Of a stretch of 64,000 bases of DNA, positions 34,060 to 42,780 are shown in pieces. The first letter of the stretch is position 1; each line of letters begins with the position of its first letter. Origin of the DNA: Paraburkholderia lacunae. GTDB taxonomy: Bacteria > Pseudomonadota > Gammaproteobacteria > Burkholderiales > Burkholderiaceae. The notes beneath the pieces are model-generated. The model was not told the origin of the DNA. It saw nothing but the letters and a program-made list of their open reading frames with translations, and did no database searches. Location: the NCBI RefSeq assembly GCF_003353175.1, contig NZ_QHKS01000004.1, positions 328,474 through 392,473 of the forward strand, read 5' to 3'. Made by a program: the position numbers and the translations under genes.

Positions 34060-34541
34060 CGCTTGCTCGGCCTCGGCGGGAATCGCTTCGCGGACCATCG
34101 TAGCATGCGGAAGACTGCTTTATTGTGAAGCGCAAGCGATTGCGCACCTGCAACGCCGCAAAAAAATGGCCCCGCCACTGGCGTAGCGAGGCCGAGTCCC
34201 ATGTCAAGGAGATGTCATGGAGGAGACGATCCGATCATAGCCGCGCGTCATCGCGCCCCCAAACAATCGTTCGCCATATGCTTATCCGACGCGGCCTGAG
34301 CTGCATTGCACGGCGCGCAACGTCGGAATCGAAACGCCCGCCGGGGCGCCTGTTGCGATGCCTGCCGCAGCACCAGCCGACAAGGCGACGACCTCGAGCG
34401 GTTATATCGTTAGAACAAAAAGTCGCTTCGCGGGGCTGGCGGGCGTCATTAAGATGACACTTCAAAGTCCGGTTCGCCCCGGTTCCTCTGCGCGCAGCCC
34501 CGCGCCAGCGTACCGGCAGCCGCTACCGAAGGAGCATTTCG
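34060..34541. other. Intergenic region with a minus-strand terminator-like hairpin
   Basis: No protein gene seen. It holds a hairpin with a T-run (34160-34193, minus). On the same strand upstream are CTCCTCC (34225-34219) and CTCCTT, pyrimidine-rich anti-Shine-Dalgarno-like stretches, which raise the possibility of a small RNA. Confidence 0.4.
34160..34193 (-). terminator. Terminator-like hairpin of a possible small RNA
   Basis: Stem GGCCTCGC / GCGGGGCC on the minus strand with one G-U wobble and a 10-base loop, followed by seven T. No protein gene lies upstream on this strand within 300 bases, so it either ends an unannotated RNA or an antisense transcript. Confidence 0.45.
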
Positions 34542-35201
34542 TTGACCAGTTTCGATCATCACCGCCGGCCTCTCGTGATCGGCATCGGCGGCACGACCCG
34601 CGCCGCGTCGTCGACCGAGCGCGCGCTCGGCTTTGCGTTGCGTGGCGCGGAAGCCGCCGGCGCGAATACTCGCCTGTTCGGCGGCACCTTCCTGCATAGC
34701 CTGCCCCACTACGCACCGGAAAACCCGCAACGCACCGACGAACAACTCGAACTGATCGAAGCCGTGCGCCGTGCTGACGCCTTGATCATCGCCACGCCCG
34801 GCTATCACGGCGGGGTGTCGGGTCTCGTCAAGAATGCGCTCGACACGCTCGAAGAGCTGCGCGCCGATGAGCGTCCATATCTGGACGGCCGCGCGGTCGG
34901 CTGTATCGTCACGGCTTATGGCTGGCAGGCCGCGGGCTCGGTGCTGACCTCGCTGCGCTCGATCGTGCACGCGCTGCGCGGCTGGCCGACACCGTTCGGC
35001 GCCGGCATCAACACGCTGGAAACCCGCTTCGACACCGTCGACACGTGCTCGGATGCCAAGGTGGTCGAGCAGCTCTCGACGGTCGGCCAGCAAGCCGCGC
35101 AATTCGCGCTGGCGTTCAATGCGCACCGCGCGCCGGCGGCTGCGCCGCTCGGCAACGCGCTCAAGGAAACGCAACCGGCAAGGCTCCTGCACGCGGTTTG
35201 A
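34542..35201 (+). CDS. NADPH-dependent FMN reductase-like flavoprotein
   Basis: 219 residues. TTG start at 34542, fixed by AAGGAG seven bases upstream. Flavodoxin-like fold: LVIGIGGTTRAASSTERAL forms the phosphate-binding loop, ATPGYHGGVSGLVKNALD is the classic FMN-reductase motif near residues 84-101, and CIVTAYGWQAAGSVL lies near 123-138. Such enzymes reduce FMN or quinones with NAD(P)H; the substrate is not evident. It stands alone on the plus strand. Confidence 0.87.
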   Translation: MTSFDHHRRPLVIGIGGTTRAASSTERALGFALRGAEAAGANTRLFGGTFLHSLPHYAPENPQRTDEQLELIEAVRRADALIIATPGYHGGVSGLVKNALDTLEELRADERPYLDGRAVGCIVTAYGWQAAGSVLTSLRSIVHALRGWPTPFGAGINTLETRFDTVDTCSDAKVVEQLSTVGQQAAQFALAFNAHRAPAAAPLGNALKETQPARLLHAV

Positions 35202-35682
35202 CGCTTCGCGCACTGCGTCGTGGTCCGAAGCCGGTCCACGGTGCTTGCCGCATCGCGACGCGGCCAACTGCTAAAGTCCGGGGCTCGTCGCGTCGTTCTC
35301 GCGTGCCACGCACTCAAGCCGCCCCCCACGGCGCGTCTCTTCCCAAAGGTTCATCGAAGCCAAAATCCCGCGCGCGGGGGGCGCCTGATCGCGCGCTCAA
35401 AGCCGCCCGCTACGCCATTGCGCAAACCGTGCGCCAAACAACAGACTTTCCGCCGCCAGCGCCGGATAGTGTGTGCGAATACAGCGACGATGGCCCGATC
35501 CGGCCTCCTGAAGACGGTTCCGGGACCTCGCTGATTTGCTTACGACGAAAGATTGGTTTACCCGCTGCGTGGCGCGGCCTACGCTTCCCCCTGCCCGCTT
35601 ACTCATCGGCCACCTGACGCACAGGGTTGCACCTCGAACGCCGGTTTCCCCTAGCAGAGCGGGCATACACACTGCCACGACC
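35202..35682. other. Intergenic region
   Basis: About 480 bases. No gene with a ribosome site or homology is visible; GC-rich frames are shadows. Confidence 0.5.
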
Positions 35683-35898
35683 ATGAATTCACATATCCGC
35701 TACAAGGGCTACGAAGTCGCACCGGTTGCACAACGCCTGCCCAACGGCCTGTTCGCCGCCAACCTGACCATCGAGAAAACCACCGCAAACGAGGGCCAGG
35801 CCTATTCGTTCGACGCGCTCGATTACTTCTTCGACGAAGAACATGCGCTCGCCTATGCGTTCCGCTGGGGACGCATGTGGATCGACAGCCACCAATGA
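35683..35898 (+). CDS. Small conserved Burkholderiales-type protein
   Basis: 71 residues, start ATG at 35683. It has a compact pattern: YKGYEVAPVAQRLPNGLFAA, then an Ala/Thr segment and YSFDALDYFFDEEHALAYA followed by RWGRMWID. This looks like a small folded domain known from conserved hypothetical proteins of this order; I cannot name a function. No partner gene overlaps. A GGCGTC tandem (about 35938-35957) lies just downstream. Confidence 0.65.
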   Translation: MNSHIRYKGYEVAPVAQRLPNGLFAANLTIEKTTANEGQAYSFDALDYFFDEEHALAYAFRWGRMWIDSHQ

Positions 35899-36016
35899 CG
35901 CAGTAGACCGGCCCGCCGGCGCGCAGGCTGCCGGCCCCGGCGTCGGCGTCGGCGTCGGGATTTACATGGTTGTGCCAGAATAGGCGACACACCCGTTCGC
36001 TCTCTGTTCGCCTGCC

Positions 36017-36925
36017 ATGTCCGACACCCTGACAGACGCCGCCGAAGATCGCACCCTGCGCCATTGGACATTCCGCGGCCCCGCCCGCGTGAAGATCGGT
36101 TCAGACGCTCACAAGCAGATGTTTTGCCGCATGCTGCTTGAAACCCACAACCCCTATAAACCGGCCGTTATCGAATGGCCGCCGGACGCGCTCGAACGCC
36201 TGTGCTCGCTGCCGATCTGGGACATCGCGGTGCAGACCGAGGGCCGCGCGTCGATCGATGTCAGCACGTATGCCGCGCGCCTCAGCGATCCGCTGCTGCG
36301 CGACGCGCTTACGATGGATGCCGAGGAGGAAGCGCGTCACAAGCGCGTGCTCGCGAGGCTGATTGCCGCGTACGGCATCGAGATCGCGCCCGAGCCGCCC
36401 TACCCGGCTCCACGCGACGCCGAGTGGGCCTGGATGCGCACCGGCTACAGCGAATGCATCGACAGCTTCTTCGCCTTCGGCCTGTTCCGCTCGGCGCAGC
36501 AGTCCGGCTACTTTCCCCAGACGCTGGTCGAAACATTCGAGCCGGTGATTCAGGAAGAAGCGCGCCACATTCTGTTTTTCGCCAACTGGATCGCGTGGCA
36601 TCGGCGCACAATGCCATGGTGGCGACGGCCCTGGCATGCGCTGCGGGTCGCCGCGATCTGGGCCGTGCTGATCTGGCAGCGCGTCGCCATCGCCAAAGGT
36701 CTCGACGCCCAAGGCGTCGCGCACGATTCCAACTTCCTGCCCGAAAGCAGCAAAATGATCGGCGAATCGATCGAAGTGCGCGAACTGATCGAACTGTGTC
36801 TCGCGGAAAACGACCGACGTATGAGCGGCTACGACGCGAGACTGCTGCGCCCGAGGCTGGTGCCGGCCCTCGCGCGCTTTGCGCTACGCTTCATCACACC
36901 ATTGCGCCGAAACCGGCAGCACTAG
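36017..36925 (+). CDS. Ferritin-like (diiron) conserved protein
   Basis: 302 residues. Two ExxH motifs sit in long helices: EEEARHKRVL near 95-105 and EEARHILFF near 178-187. Together they would supply diiron ligands in a ferritin-like bundle. A hydrophobic stretch (LRVAAIWAVLIWQRVAI) near 210-228 suggests membrane association. The protein is a conserved proteobacterial type without a firm function; a diiron oxygenase or a membrane-bound desaturase-like activity is possible. The amidase gene follows 17 bases later, so the two are probably transcribed together. Confidence 0.75.
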   Translation: MSDTLTDAAEDRTLRHWTFRGPARVKIGSDAHKQMFCRMLLETHNPYKPAVIEWPPDALERLCSLPIWDIAVQTEGRASIDVSTYAARLSDPLLRDALTMDAEEEARHKRVLARLIAAYGIEIAPEPPYPAPRDAEWAWMRTGYSECIDSFFAFGLFRSAQQSGYFPQTLVETFEPVIQEEARHILFFANWIAWHRRTMPWWRRPWHALRVAAIWAVLIWQRVAIAKGLDAQGVAHDSNFLPESSKMIGESIEVRELIELCLAENDRRMSGYDARLLRPRLVPALARFALRFITPLRRNRQH

Positions 36926-36942
36926 AGAAGGAGACGTCGGCC

Positions 36943-38397
36943 ATGACCTGGACTGTCGATGCACAACTAGCTTTGACGTCGACTCAAGCAGTCGAGGCAA
37001 TCCAGTCGGGCCGGCTCAAGGCCGCAGACTATGTCGCCACGCTGCTGGCCCGCGCCGCCGCACTCTCCAGCCTGAACGCGCTGACCACGCTCGATCTGGA
37101 CGGCGCGCTGGCCGCCGCGCGGCGCGTCGACGCGTTACCGCCCGAAGCGAAAGCGCAATTGCCGCTCGCCGGTCTCGCGATCGTCGTGAAGGACAACATC
37201 AATACGGCCGGCCTGCAGACTTCGGCGGGCACGCCCGCGCTCGAGAACTTCGTGCCGAAGACGAACGCGCCTTCGGTGCAACGGCTCATCGACGCCGGCG
37301 CGATCGTGCTCGGCAAGGCCAACATGCACGAACTCGCGTTCGGCATCACCAGCACGAACCTGGCCACGCACGCCGGGCCGGTACGCAATCCGTACGATCC
37401 GACGCGGATTCCGGGCGGCTCGTCGGGCGGCACCGCCGCGGCGATCGCCGCGCGCATCGCGCCTGCGGGTCTGGGCACCGATACCGGCGGCTCGACCCGG
37501 ATTCCGGCCGCATTGACGGGCATCGCGGGCTTTCGTCCGTCGGTGGGCAACGGCGGCGCCGAGCGGCGCTATCACGATCCGAACGCTGTGGTGCCGATCA
37601 GCCATACGCGCGACACGGTGGGACCGATGGCACGCACGGTCGCCGACATCGCGTTGCTCGACGGCGTTATCACCGGCGCGGGCCCGTTGCCTGTGGTTGG
37701 GCTGAACGGTCTGCGCATCGGCTTGCCCGCGCCGTTGTGGGCGGGACTCGAAAAGCAGGTGGAAGGTGTCGCGCGCGCCGCGTTGAACCGGCTCGAGGCG
37801 GCCGGCGTGAGCATGGTGCCGGTCGAGATGAGCGAACTGGAGACCTTGAACGGTTTGGTCGGCGGCCCGATCGCGATCCACGAGGCGCGTGAGGACGTGC
37901 GCGCCTGGCTCGTCGCCAACGACGCGCCGGTCAGGACCGTGGCCGAACTGGCGGCCCGGATCGCGAGCCCGGATGTGCGCGCCATCTACGACGCCGTGCT
38001 CGCCGATCAGCTCGGCGCGCGTTACGAAGCGGCGCTGAACCAGTGGCGGCCGAGCTTGCAGCAGTATGTCGCCGCAACCTTCGCTGACCATCGTCTCGAC
38101 GCGCTGCTGTTTCCCACCACCCGCCTCGCCGCGGTGCCGATCGACGACGTGCACGGTTCGTCGACGGTATCGATCGACGGCGCCGCGCCGATCGATACGA
38201 TGGAGGCGTTTCTGCGCAACACTGATTCGGCCAGCACGTCGGGCATTCCGGGGTTGTCGCTCGCGGCGGGGATGACGCGAGGCGGCTTGCCGGTCGGCCT
38301 CGAACTGGATGGACCACTGGGCAGCGACCGGCGGCTGCTGGCGATCGGCGTCGCGTTCGAGGAGTTGCTCGGCGTGCTGCCCGCGCCCGCGATTTGA
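36943..38397 (+). CDS. Amidase signature family enzyme (indoleacetamide hydrolase/mandelamide amidase-like)
   Basis: 484 residues. ATG at 36943 preceded by GAAGGAGA. The Ser-cisSer-Lys triad is complete: Lys in IVVKDNINTAG, the Gly/Ser-rich PGGSSGGTAAAIAA, and the nucleophile region GTDTGGSTRIPAALTG. It hydrolyses a small aryl or alkyl amide in the cytosol. Annotated relatives include indoleacetamide hydrolase and mandelamide amidase; the substrate cannot be chosen from sequence. It follows the ferritin-like gene and overlaps cdh (TGATG). A long frame starting at 36175 is a shadow of the ferritin gene joined to this one. Confidence 0.88.
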   Translation: MTWTVDAQLALTSTQAVEAIQSGRLKAADYVATLLARAAALSSLNALTTLDLDGALAAARRVDALPPEAKAQLPLAGLAIVVKDNINTAGLQTSAGTPALENFVPKTNAPSVQRLIDAGAIVLGKANMHELAFGITSTNLATHAGPVRNPYDPTRIPGGSSGGTAAAIAARIAPAGLGTDTGGSTRIPAALTGIAGFRPSVGNGGAERRYHDPNAVVPISHTRDTVGPMARTVADIALLDGVITGAGPLPVVGLNGLRIGLPAPLWAGLEKQVEGVARAALNRLEAAGVSMVPVEMSELETLNGLVGGPIAIHEAREDVRAWLVANDAPVRTVAELAARIASPDVRAIYDAVLADQLGARYEAALNQWRPSLQQYVAATFADHRLDALLFPTTRLAAVPIDDVHGSSTVSIDGAAPIDTMEAFLRNTDSASTSGIPGLSLAAGMTRGGLPVGLELDGPLGSDRRLLAIGVAFEELLGVLPAPAI

Positions 38398-39227
38398 TGC
38401 GCCCGTCAAACCGCATGCAGCGAGGCCTGCTGCGCAGCCCGTTGCGAGGCACGCTACGAAGCGCACTGCAAGGCCCATTGCGAAGCGCCGCGATGGTCGC
38501 GGCCGCGGTCACGGTCGTCGCGCTGGTCTGCGCGTGCGCGCGCCTCGCCGCAGCCGATTCCAACGCGCTATGGAAGATCGTCGACCTCCGCTGCGTGCCG
38601 TCGCAACAGGCCAGCGGCACGCCGGGCCAGTGCACGGCTGTCGATCTCGACAAGCGCTATGTGATTCTGAAGGACATCACCGGCCGATCGCAGTATCTGC
38701 TGATTCCGACAGATCGCATCACCGGAATCGAAAGCCCGCGTGTGCTGGACGCCCAGGCGCAGGACTACTGGGCCGATGCGTGGGCGTCGCGGCACTATGT
38801 GGAGACGTCGGTCAAGCGGTCGCTGCCCGACAATCGGCTCGGTCTCGAGATCAACTCGGTTTTCCGGCGCACGCAGCACCAACTGCATATCCATATCGAT
38901 TGCATGCGCGGCGACGTAAGCGACGCGCTCGCGCGTCACACGCATGACGCGCCCGGCACGTGGCGCTGGGACACGCTCAACGGAAACCGTTATCGCGTCA
39001 TGCGGATCACCGCGCTCACGCAAGGAAGCGATCCGTTTCGTGTGGTCGCGCGCGACAACAAGGGGGCCGACGCGATGGCCACGCAAACCATTCTCGTGAC
39101 GGGCGCGGGACCGTCGGCCGAGCGTGACGGCTGGCTGGTGGTGAATAGCGGCACCGAAGCCGACAACGGCAGCGGCACGGCCGAAGGCTTGCTCGACCAT
39201 GCCTGCCGGATTGCGGATGGCGGCTGA
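38397..39227 (+). CDS. cdh: CDP-diacylglycerol diphosphatase
   Basis: 276 residues. An N-terminal membrane anchor or signal lies near 34-52 (AAAVTVVALVCACARLAAA). Conserved blocks include LWKIVDLRCVPSQQA, KDITGRSQYLLIPTDRITG, and the histidine-rich active site RTQHQLHIHIDCM, which matches the HIT-like motif of Cdh. The enzyme cleaves CDP-diacylglycerol to phosphatidate and CMP at the inner membrane. The ATG at 38397 overlaps the amidase stop. The functional link to the amidase is not obvious. Confidence 0.88.
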   Translation: MRPSNRMQRGLLRSPLRGTLRSALQGPLRSAAMVAAAVTVVALVCACARLAAADSNALWKIVDLRCVPSQQASGTPGQCTAVDLDKRYVILKDITGRSQYLLIPTDRITGIESPRVLDAQAQDYWADAWASRHYVETSVKRSLPDNRLGLEINSVFRRTQHQLHIHIDCMRGDVSDALARHTHDAPGTWRWDTLNGNRYRVMRITALTQGSDPFRVVARDNKGADAMATQTILVTGAGPSAERDGWLVVNSGTEADNGSGTAEGLLDHACRIADGG

Positions 39228-39345
39228 CGCACGCCGATTCGCGCTAATGCACAAATTCGCAGATGCATTGCTCGACAAAATGGTTCTAGTGGTGCGGATT
39301 GGTCCGTAGGATCGGCCTGAACGTACACTCCGACCGATCCAACCA

Positions 39346-40335
39346 ATGGCGATATACCTCGACGATACCCAACGCAAAACGCTCGCGCGGCTCGCCGCGA
39401 GTTGGACATGGCGCACACAATGGCCAACGTGGGCACTGATCGGCACGATCTACGGTGGATGGGTCGGCGTCGCGACGCACGCGCGCAACCTCGGCTTGCC
39501 GCTGACCATCATGCTGCTCGCGTTGCTGGGCGCATGGTACATGTCGCTGCAACACGAACTGCTGCACGGTCATCCAACCCGTTCGCCTTTCGTCAACGCA
39601 CTGTTGGGCTTCCTGCCGCTCGCGGTGTGGTTTCCGTATGGCATCTATCGCGACTCGCATCTTCGGCATCACGACGATCCACATCTGACGCGCCCCGACT
39701 ACGATCCCGAGAGTTACTTCGTCAGCCACCGGGTGTGGGTTCGTGCGGGTCGGCCGATTCGTGCGCTGCTGATATTCCGCAATACGTTCATCGGCCGCCT
39801 GCTGGTCGGGCCGGCGTTTGCGATTGCGGCAACCGGCGTGGACGCACTTGCGAAAATCAGGCGAGGCGATGGGCGCGACGTGCCGGTTTGGCTTGCACAC
39901 TTCGCCGCGCTGGCCGCGCTGACGATCTGGCTCCAGCGTACTTGCGGGATACCCGTGTGGCTGTTCATTGTCGGCGTCGGTTATGGCTCGCTGGCGTTGG
40001 GCAAGATTCGCTCGTTTCAGGAACATCGCGCGGCGCATGCTCACGAGTATCGCACCGTCATCAATGAAGCGGCGTGGTTCTGGCGTTTGCTGTTCCTGAA
40101 CAACAACTATCATCTGGTGCATCATGACTTGCCGCATGTACCCTGGTTTGCACTTCGACAGGTGTATGTGACCTCGCGCCAGCAATACATCAAGCGCTCC
40201 GGAGGCTTTCTGGTAAAGGGTTACGGCGAATGGTTCAGGCGATATGGAATCACTGCGGTTGCGCATCCGGTGGCTGATGCTGGGTCCGACAAGTTCCCGG
40301 AAAGTCCGCCTGCTTCCGTCGGTTTTGCAGGTTAA
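39346..40335 (+). CDS. Membrane fatty acid desaturase
   Basis: 329 residues with four to six hydrophobic helices and the three histidine boxes of membrane desaturases: HELLHGH near 65-71, HLRHHDD near 105-111, and NNNYHLVHHDLP near 254-265. The iron centre formed by these histidines inserts a double bond or hydroxyl in an acyl chain. A ferredoxin or reductase partner is not adjacent. It stands between Cdh, another lipid enzyme, and the sugar operon (convergent). It may alter membrane fluidity. Confidence 0.88.
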   Translation: MAIYLDDTQRKTLARLAASWTWRTQWPTWALIGTIYGGWVGVATHARNLGLPLTIMLLALLGAWYMSLQHELLHGHPTRSPFVNALLGFLPLAVWFPYGIYRDSHLRHHDDPHLTRPDYDPESYFVSHRVWVRAGRPIRALLIFRNTFIGRLLVGPAFAIAATGVDALAKIRRGDGRDVPVWLAHFAALAALTIWLQRTCGIPVWLFIVGVGYGSLALGKIRSFQEHRAAHAHEYRTVINEAAWFWRLLFLNNNYHLVHHDLPHVPWFALRQVYVTSRQQYIKRSGGFLVKGYGEWFRRYGITAVAHPVADAGSDKFPESPPASVGFAG

Positions 40336-40453
40336 TTGTACGTAAATTGCAGGTAAAACTCATGGTAGTTGTCCGTGACGGAGCTCGCCATGACGCTCAC
40401 CTATCCGCTGGACTGCACCTTCGCATACGGAGCAGTCTTTGTGAAACCGCCCC

Positions 40454-40792
40454 TTAGAACTGCTGCAAGTCGAATATCCGCTGCATCGGCATCCACTTCT
40501 GTCCGGTCGGCGTCCAGGGCGTGGGAGCCTGGAACCTCCACATCAGATCCTCCCACTGTCGAACCGCCGCATTGATCTCTGCGGCACGGGCCATTCTGTC
40601 GGCATCGAATATGGCGTCGTCCGTTTCCATGATCATGAGTAGTCGCGTCCCCAAGCGATAGATCTCCATACTCAGGACTCCATGCTCGCGTATGTGCCTG
40701 ACGACATCCGGCCAGACCTGGCGGTGAAACTCCTCGTAACGCGCGATCAGATTCGGATCATCTCTTAAATCCAGGGCAAAACAGTAGCGCAT
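40454..40792 (-). CDS. L-rhamnose/L-fucose mutarotase family protein (RhaM-like)
   Basis: 112 residues. RhaM motifs: an N-terminal YCFALDL strand, RYEEFHRQVWPDV with the conserved His at 23, EHGVLSMEIYRLGTRLLMIM, and a C-terminal QKWMPMQRIFDL segment. This family interconverts alpha and beta anomers of L-rhamnose, and relatives act on L-fucose. It is the last gene of the ten-gene sugar operon, so its substrate is likely the same sugar oxidised by the aldose dehydrogenase. Anomer interconversion would feed that enzyme. Confidence 0.86.
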   Translation of the reverse strand: MRYCFALDLRDDPNLIARYEEFHRQVWPDVVRHIREHGVLSMEIYRLGTRLLMIMETDDAIFDADRMARAAEINAAVRQWEDLMWRFQAPTPWTPTGQKWMPMQRIFDLQQF

Positions 40793-40938
40793 AGCCGTTT
40801 CCTTTTACGATACATTCGAACCGACAACGAACGGATTGGGGGCGAAGCGCGTCATTTGCCAGACATTACCTTATGCGAGCCTGGCGAATAGCCCACCGTC
40901 ATGCCTTCGAATTTCCAGAGCCGTCTGGCATTGTCAAA

Positions 40939-41202
40939 TCAATCATGCTGGCCGCTGAACTGCCTTTGCAGCTCGATGATTGCGGGAAGGTGAAAATCGA
41001 GAACATCGGGAGCCGCGTTGCCTTGTCGGCGGCAGACCTCCACTGCAAGTTCCAGCGCCCGGGCGCGCGTGATCATCAAGAGGGATAGCGCCTCCCACAG
41101 TAAGCCCTTCTGTAACGCGGATAGCCGAAAAGCTTGCTTGGCCTCGACAACTGTAAGTTCAAACGCTTCAGTATCCATTGGCAATTGTCCCCGACAGTTC
41201 AC
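40939..41202 (-). CDS. Small unknown protein inside the L-sugar operon
   Basis: 87 residues from a GTG at 41202 with AAGGAG five bases upstream; ATG at 41178 is another option (79 residues). It is mostly helical: AFELTVVEAKQAFRLSALQK, LWEALSLLMITRARALELAV, then PDVLDFHLPAIIELQRQF. No known domain. It is placed between uxaA and the mutarotase gene on the same strand, so co-expression is likely. It may be a small regulatory or assembly factor; nothing more can be said. Confidence 0.5.
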   Translation of the reverse strand: MNCRGQLPMDTEAFELTVVEAKQAFRLSALQKGLLWEALSLLMITRARALELAVEVCRRQGNAAPDVLDFHLPAIIELQRQFSGQHD

Positions 41203-41250
41203 ATCCACTCCTTGAGTGCGACGCTCATCTTTACCTCCTGGCGCTTACCG

Positions 41251-42780
41251 TTACATGACTGCGGCACCGCGCAGCCACGGCACGAACTCGCGTTCGCCGA
41301 TGCCGTTTTCCTCGCTGCAGGTTTTGCCGCCCGAGGCGAAGGCCAGCATCAGCTGAAACAGCCGCGCCCCCGCCTCTTCAATACTGAGCGAGCCGTCGAG
41401 GATCTCCCCGCAGTTGAAGTCCATGTCCGAACGCATACGTTCAAAAAGCCCTGTGGTTGTCGCGACCTTGATCGTCGGAACCGGCTTCGAACCAAAGACA
41501 GAACCTCGCCCGGTGGTGAAGCAGATCAGATTCGCCCCTCCCGCAATTTGTCCGGTTGCGGACACTGGATCGTAGCCCGGCGTGTCCATGAACACGAGGC
41601 CACGTTCGGATACGGGGTCCGCATAGTCGTATACGGCCATGAGCGCGGTACTCCCTCCTTTCGACACCGCGCCCAGCGATTTTTCCAGGATCGTCGTGAT
41701 GCCTCCCGCCTTGTTTCCGGGCGACGGGTTGTTGTTCATTTCTCCACCCGCATCGCCTGCGTAGTGCTCCCACCACCGTAGCTTCTCCAGCAGCCGATCG
41801 GCCACCCCGCGCGACGCGGCTCGCGCCGTCAGCAGGTGTTCGGCACCATAGATTTCCGGCGTCTCGGAGAGTATTGCGGTTCCACCATCGCGTACGAGCA
41901 GGTCAACGGCTACACCAAGCGCGGGGTTAGCGGTGATGCCGGAATATCCGTCGGAACCGCCGCACTGCAAGCCCAGCTTCAATCGCGCTGCGGGTACTTC
42001 CGTGCGGGTCGCGCGGTCGGCCGCATCGAGCAGCTCGCGGACGATCACGACCCCGCGGGAGATCGTCTCGCGTACACCGCCCTCTTCCTGTATGACGAGC
42101 GTTTTGATCGGGCCTGGATTGAGCGGACCCAGCAATTCGGCCAAATCGTTCACCTGGTTGACTTCGCAACCGAGTCCAACGAGCAACACGCCTGCGAAGT
42201 TCGGGTTGCACGCGTAGCCAACGAGCGTGCGGCGCAACAACGCAATACCGTCTCCCGTGGCCGACAGGCCACATCCACTCTGGTGCGTGATGGCAACCAC
42301 GCCGTCGACCCTTCCGTAGGCCGCCATCGCGTCGCCCTTGAACGCATCCGCTATCGCGTGACAGACACTCGCCGAACAGTTGACGCTCCCGATTACACCG
42401 ACGTAATTGCGTGTTCCGACCTGGCCGTCCGGTCGCTCGAAGCCGAGGAACGTATCCGAGCGATCCACTTCGACGATTCGATACGTCGCATCGTCCAGCA
42501 GCCGCTCGCTCTGATGATGTTCCGGCATCCCGACGTTATGTATGTGGACGTGCTCTCCCGCCGCGATGTCGCACAAAGCAACGCCGATCGTCTGCCGGTA
42601 CTTGACGATGTGCGCTCCGCGCGCGATATCCCGGGTCGCGACCTTGTGACCGGCAGGAATGGGAGTCAGGATTCGCAATGGCTGCCCGATCGCGTCAATC
42701 CACACATCCGCGCCCAATGCGCCAAGCGCCACCGCTACGTTGTCTTCGTCATCCAGTTTCACGACAGTCTGGTCTTTCAT
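41251..42780 (-). CDS. uxaA: Altronate dehydratase (UxaA family)
   Basis: 509 residues. N-terminal SAF-type domain (VWIDAIGQPLRILTPIPAGH) followed by the UxaA/GarD catalytic part with GTRNYVGVIGSVNCSASV, ITHQSGCGLS, LGLQCGGSDGYSGITANPAL, and NNPSPGNKAGGITTILEKSL. Family members dehydrate D-altronate or galactarate, producing 2-keto-3-deoxy sugar acid. Full length, both domains fused in one chain, as in UxaA. It overlaps the upstream oxidoreductase gene by ATGA. In this operon it would dehydrate D-altronate to 2-keto-3-deoxygluconate. Confidence 0.9.
   Translation of the reverse strand: MKDQTVVKLDDEDNVAVALGALGADVWIDAIGQPLRILTPIPAGHKVATRDIARGAHIVKYRQTIGVALCDIAAGEHVHIHNVGMPEHHQSERLLDDATYRIVEVDRSDTFLGFERPDGQVGTRNYVGVIGSVNCSASVCHAIADAFKGDAMAAYGRVDGVVAITHQSGCGLSATGDGIALLRRTLVGYACNPNFAGVLLVGLGCEVNQVNDLAELLGPLNPGPIKTLVIQEEGGVRETISRGVVIVRELLDAADRATRTEVPAARLKLGLQCGGSDGYSGITANPALGVAVDLLVRDGGTAILSETPEIYGAEHLLTARAASRGVADRLLEKLRWWEHYAGDAGGEMNNNPSPGNKAGGITTILEKSLGAVSKGGSTALMAVYDYADPVSERGLVFMDTPGYDPVSATGQIAGGANLICFTTGRGSVFGSKPVPTIKVATTTGLFERMRSDMDFNCGEILDGSLSIEEAGARLFQLMLAFASGGKTCSEENGIGEREFVPWLRGAAVM

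Noticed and set aside
36175..38397. Long frame of 740 codons covering the ferritin-like and amidase genes
   Set aside because: The first 250 codons are an out-of-frame shadow of the ferritin-like gene; the amidase start at 36943 has its own ribosome site.
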